A stretch of 64,000 nucleotides of DNA, taken from Cytobacillus praedii (GTDB lineage: Bacteria > Bacillota > Bacilli > Bacillales > Cytobacillaceae). The stretch spans positions 165,563-229,562 of the forward strand of contig NZ_LMBX01000004.1 in NCBI RefSeq assembly GCF_001439605.1, read 5' to 3'. Made by a program: the position numbers and the translations under genes. The notes under the pieces were generated by a model that was not told where the DNA came from, made no database searches, and saw only the letters and a list, made by a program, of their open reading frames with translations. This document shows positions 61,430 to 64,000 of this stretch, one piece after another. Within the stretch, counting starts at the first letter, position 1; each line of letters starts with the position of its first letter.

Positions 61430-62778
61430 AGAATACATTTTCAGCTTATTTTGTTACATCCATTATAAAATTAGGCCTTGCCGGTTTAATTGTGCTGCTA
61501 ATCAATGTTGGATTTGCGATCGGGGGAATCAATCATCATCTGTTACTGCCGGCAAACGAGCCGATAAAAAAGGCAGAAACAATCCAAAATGAAGTGGTAC
61601 ATGCGGATTCTATTGATTTCAGCAGCATCCCACCTGAACTGGATTACGCTATTTTTAATAAGAAAACAAGCGAAATGATAAAGAGTAATTTGAGTCGAAG
61701 AAATAAAGAAAAAGCAAAAGAAGCTTTTCAGAATCCCAGCAAGGAAAAAATGAGTTCTTTTATCAGGTATGATAGTAAGAATGAAACGATTTTGATTTAC
61801 TATAACTTGAAAGTTCAGTTCGCAAACGCTGAATGGAGAAAGGCATTTCCTAACCCTGGTGTGTGGCTAACCAGTCTTTCTATTCTCTTTTATATGATTT
61901 ATTTAGTCTGGAGCATTAGAAGCTTCTCGCAAGTGATTATCCAAGAAAATCAAAAGCTTATTAAAGTAGCTCGAAAAATAGAAGAAAAGGATCTGAATAT
62001 CGAGTTTCCACATGTTCGATTTAATGAGTATAAAGATGTAATGGGCGCAATGGAAAGCTTATCAGAAGCACTGGTTAAATCCATTCAAAAGGAAATTCAG
62101 GTGACAGACTCAAAGGCAGAACAAATCAGCTATTTAATCCATGATATAAAAATTCCACTGACCGTGATCAAAGGGAATGTCGAACTGTTAGAAGTAATGG
62201 CAGCCGACGACATGAAGGAAAATTTTACTGACATTATGAATTCCATACAACAGGTTGAACAATACATTCAGGAAGTAATCGATATCAATTTGAACAACAA
62301 GCAAATAAATATGCAAAAAGAAGAAGTAGCTATAAATGATTTTATGGATAAGCTGAAAGCCGAAATTAGAAGCCTGAGTAATAATATAATTGTTGAGGAT
62401 TTTACAGATAAGGAGACTAGCCTTTTTATAGATGCAAATCTGCTCATTCGAGCGATAAATAATATCATACTAAACGGAATGGAAAGAACACCACAGGATG
62501 AAAAAGTACAATTAATCATCAAGCAAGATAATGATTGTATCCAATTCCTTATCATTGATAAGGGACCTGGTTTTTCAGAGGAAGCTCTCAAAAAAGGAAC
62601 CGAGCTTTTCTATACTGAAAACGAAGGACGGACAAATAACAGCCATTATGGACTGGGATTAACGTTCACGGAAAACATAGTTAAGCAGCACGAAGGCAGG
62701 ATGATCCTTAGCAATAATGCGAATCACTCTGGGGAAGTTCTCGTAGAATTGCCAGTACTCATTCGGGAAAAAGGTTGA
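61420..62778 (+). CDS. Histidine kinase of the LanFEG module
   Basis: This 452-residue kinase has membrane helices at about 12-35 and 150-170 with an extracellular sensor between them. The H-box is SYLIHDIKIPLTVIKGNVEL at about 237-256. The ATPase boxes are IDKGPGF (N/D-type) near 380 and GLGLTFTENIVKQH near 413. It overlaps the response-regulator gene. The size of the extracellular part is moderate, like that of CprK/NisK-type peptide sensors. The locus resembles the cprABC-KR type of Clostridium: an orphan LanFEG plus two-component system. Confidence 0.92.
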   Translation: MGIKNTFSAYFVTSIIKLGLAGLIVLLINVGFAIGGINHHLLLPANEPIKKAETIQNEVVHADSIDFSSIPPELDYAIFNKKTSEMIKSNLSRRNKEKAKEAFQNPSKEKMSSFIRYDSKNETILIYYNLKVQFANAEWRKAFPNPGVWLTSLSILFYMIYLVWSIRSFSQVIIQENQKLIKVARKIEEKDLNIEFPHVRFNEYKDVMGAMESLSEALVKSIQKEIQVTDSKAEQISYLIHDIKIPLTVIKGNVELLEVMAADDMKENFTDIMNSIQQVEQYIQEVIDINLNNKQINMQKEEVAINDFMDKLKAEIRSLSNNIIVEDFTDKETSLFIDANLLIRAINNIILNGMERTPQDEKVQLIIKQDNDCIQFLIIDKGPGFSEEALKKGTELFYTENEGRTNNSHYGLGLTFTENIVKQHEGRMILSNNANHSGEVLVELPVLIREKG

Positions 62779-62787
62779 TCATTACGC

Positions 62788-62898
62788 CGTTTAGGGAAAC
62801 CAGCAAATGCTGTTTTATTCGAAGCTTTGGATAAAGCGGCATTTGTGACAGGATCTGAATTAATAATTGATGGTGTAATCAATCAATCAATCAATTAA
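62788..62898 (+). pseudogene. C-terminal scar of a short-chain dehydrogenase
   Basis: The frame reads RLGKPANAVLFEALDKAAFV, then TGSELIIDGVINQ to a stop at 62896. It matches the end of SDR enzymes (RxGxPEEIAxxVLFLASDxASFVTGSxxxVDGG). The rest of the gene is absent, so it is only a remnant. Confidence 0.8.
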
Positions 62899-63011
62899 AG
62901 CATAAATGAGTTTGTATCTATACCGGGATCATGATGGATTGTAAAAAAATTTTGGCATTTTATTCGCATTTGTTGTAAAACTTTCAAAGATTAAATACCT
63001 GAAACTTTTCA

Positions 63012-63050
63012 GGAGAGGTTCATAGCGATACCCTCCATAAAAAACTATGG
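63012..63050 (+). ncRNA. PreQ1-I riboswitch
   Basis: The sequence AGAGGTTCATAGCGATACCC, then TCCATAAAAAACTATGG, matches the preQ1-I aptamer. P1 pairs GAGG with CCTC. The loop has ATAG that pairs with CTAT of the A-rich tail to form the H-type pseudoknot, as in the queC leader of B. subtilis. A terminator follows at 63067-63095. PreQ1 riboswitches repress queuosine genes or transporters; the next gene here is a lipoprotein 200 bases further on with its own promoter. Confidence 0.88.
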
Positions 63051-63066
63051 ATGTATGACAAATAGA

Positions 63067-63096
63067 CCATGTCCATATACGGGCATGGCTTTTTTG
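63067..63096 (+). terminator. Terminator of the preQ1 leader
   Basis: Stem CCATGTCC/GGGCATGG with short loop and six T; expected position for a preQ1-controlled terminator. Confidence 0.8.
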
Positions 63097-63294
63097 ATTT
63101 CATCTTATGGCTTTTTTTCATCGAATTACTGCACCATTTTTTATTAAATTTAAATGTATTTCCATATTTTTAAAATAGTATTCAGATATTGTTTATTAAT
63201 ATATGTTTTTAGGATAATATTGATAGGTAATTATTAGGTGATTTAAAGTGCTAATTTTTATAGATTAGAGCAATTTTAGTGGAGGATATTAAGA

Positions 63295-64000
63295 ATGAAG
63301 AAAGTAGTGTATGTTATTAATTTTATTATGTTAATGATGTTCTTAGTTGCTTGTTCTAATTCAGTAAATGATGAAAATCTTGAACAAGTAAAAATAAGTG
63401 TTGAACGGACTGGTGGATTATTAACAGGTATCGGAAAAGTTAAAGTATATATTGACGATAAAGAAGTGATGAAAGTAAAAAACAATCAAACAGAAACCTT
63501 AGAAATGTCAATGTCGACCGGTATTCATACTATTCAAACGAAGGGACAAGGGGATAAAAGTGATGTAGTGGAATTTGAGGTAGTGGCAGGTGCAAATAAT
63601 ATTTTCCACTTTAATACAGAAATCAGTAATCTATATGGAGTTAAGTTAAAGTTACTTAAACAGGATAATGGAAAGCAAGAGGTGCAAGAGGATTCTCAAA
63701 ATGAAGTAGAAGATAAAGAAGTTTCAATTAATGGTATCACCAAAGATGAGGCTATTAGTTTGTCTAAAAGACTACCAAGTTATTCAGACCTAGTTGAAAA
63801 TGGCGATACTTTTGCTGAGCCAAGAATTCACGATGATGTATGGGCAATCGATATAAGTAGACCGAATGGGCTAGCAGAAGGGTCAATCATAATAGATAAA
63901 AATAGAACCGTATCATTCATGTATCCTAACGGTGATGTGGATGAAGTTACGCCATATGGAGAATCAGAGGAAGATAATACACAACAGCATCAAGGGGAAG
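63295..64000 (+). CDS. Lipoprotein, 3' end cut by the window
   Basis: The frame is open from ATG 63295 to the window end (235 codons). It has a lipoprotein signal peptide, with MLMMFLVACSNS giving a lipobox LVAC and Cys at about 20. The mature part has a beta-rich PEGA-like segment (about 28-100) and an acidic Gln/Glu-rich linker, then a second domain (about 148-225) with a PepSY-like WAIDISRPNGLAEGSIIIDK. The RBS is GGAGG (63281-63285). Its function is unknown. Confidence 0.82.
   Translation, partial: MKKVVYVINFIMLMMFLVACSNSVNDENLEQVKISVERTGGLLTGIGKVKVYIDDKEVMKVKNNQTETLEMSMSTGIHTIQTKGQGDKSDVVEFEVVAGANNIFHFNTEISNLYGVKLKLLKQDNGKQEVQEDSQNEVEDKEVSINGITKDEAISLSKRLPSYSDLVENGDTFAEPRIHDDVWAIDISRPNGLAEGSIIIDKNRTVSFMYPNGDVDEVTPYGESEEDNTQQHQGE

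Larger units (their letters stand above)
62779..63294. other. 516-bp region with SDR scar and preQ1 riboswitch
   Basis: It holds a short-chain dehydrogenase scar, a preQ1-I riboswitch and a terminator (listed separately). A candidate promoter (TTGTTT at 63189-63194, 18-bp spacing, GATAAT at 63213-63218) precedes the lipoprotein gene. Confidence 0.6.

Overview
The window reads as chromosomal DNA of a low-GC Gram-positive rod of the family Bacillaceae. Support comes from AT-rich codon use, strong AGGAGG-type ribosome binding sites, TTG/GTG starts, hairpin-plus-U-run terminators, an S-box (SAM-I) and a preQ1-I riboswitch, and gene families typical of Bacillus relatives (DUF4179 anti-sigma factors, LanFEG transporters, PucR regulators). 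The species cannot be fixed from the sequence. No tRNA, rRNA, CRISPR array or intact insertion sequence is visible.

Region 1 (1-4.6 kb) carries a hemerythrin behind an FNR/CRP-type operator, a sigma factor with its DUF4179 anti-sigma partner, a DUF3267 membrane zincin and a TraX-like membrane protein. Two copies of a 74-83 bp terminator-containing intergenic repeat flank the block 931-4557.

Region 2 (4.6-34.9 kb) is a defence island with mobile-element scars. In order it holds: a MazG-like protein, a GIY-YIG/DUF2075 helicase, a Nudix hydrolase, a PLD-helicase-DUF3427 protein and a second MazG-like protein; a complete four-gene Wadjet system (JetABCD, type II-like); a decayed large serine recombinase; a two-gene HerA ATPase plus OLD-type ATPase/TOPRIM nuclease unit; a compact ATP-grasp maturase plus precursor peptide (graspetide-like RiPP); a decayed replication-protein remnant; a large stand-alone protein with a PD-(D/E)XK-like N-terminus; a three-gene TerD-TerB-C / BrxD-like ATPase / Lhr-like helicase module; a membrane-anchored Mrr-type nuclease; a small protein coupled to a retropepsin; and the frameshifted tail of an SMC-like ATPase.

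Region 3 (34.9-42.1 kb) is mixed: a chemoreceptor, an ankyrin-TPR protein, an M20 amidohydrolase followed by an internally deleted scar of the helicase C-terminus, and a membrane-tethered thermonuclease.

Region 4 (42.4-52.9 kb) is a catabolic cluster led by a PucR regulator: Asp/Glu/hydantoin racemase, EamA exporter, OPT/YSL transporter, DUF917 (thiohydantoin desulfurase family), DUF1177, AroM, M29 aminopeptidase, two nitroreductases and DUF6092. Together with the nearby M20 hydrolase it suggests uptake and degradation of a (thio)hydantoin- or peptide-like compound. 

Region 5 (53-64 kb) has a MerR regulator with a textbook MerR-type promoter in front of a diaminopentanoate dehydrogenase-like gene, a DUF2268 protease, a cupin, an orphan antisense S-box riboswitch with its terminator, an orphan LanFEG transporter with its two-component system (antimicrobial-peptide resistance type), an SDR scar, a preQ1-I riboswitch with terminator, and a lipoprotein cut by the window end.

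The best candidates for undescribed biology are the graspetide pair next to HerA-OLD (19.4-24.6 kb), the TerD/BrxD/Lhr module (28.0-32.6 kb), and the two riboswitches without obvious target genes.
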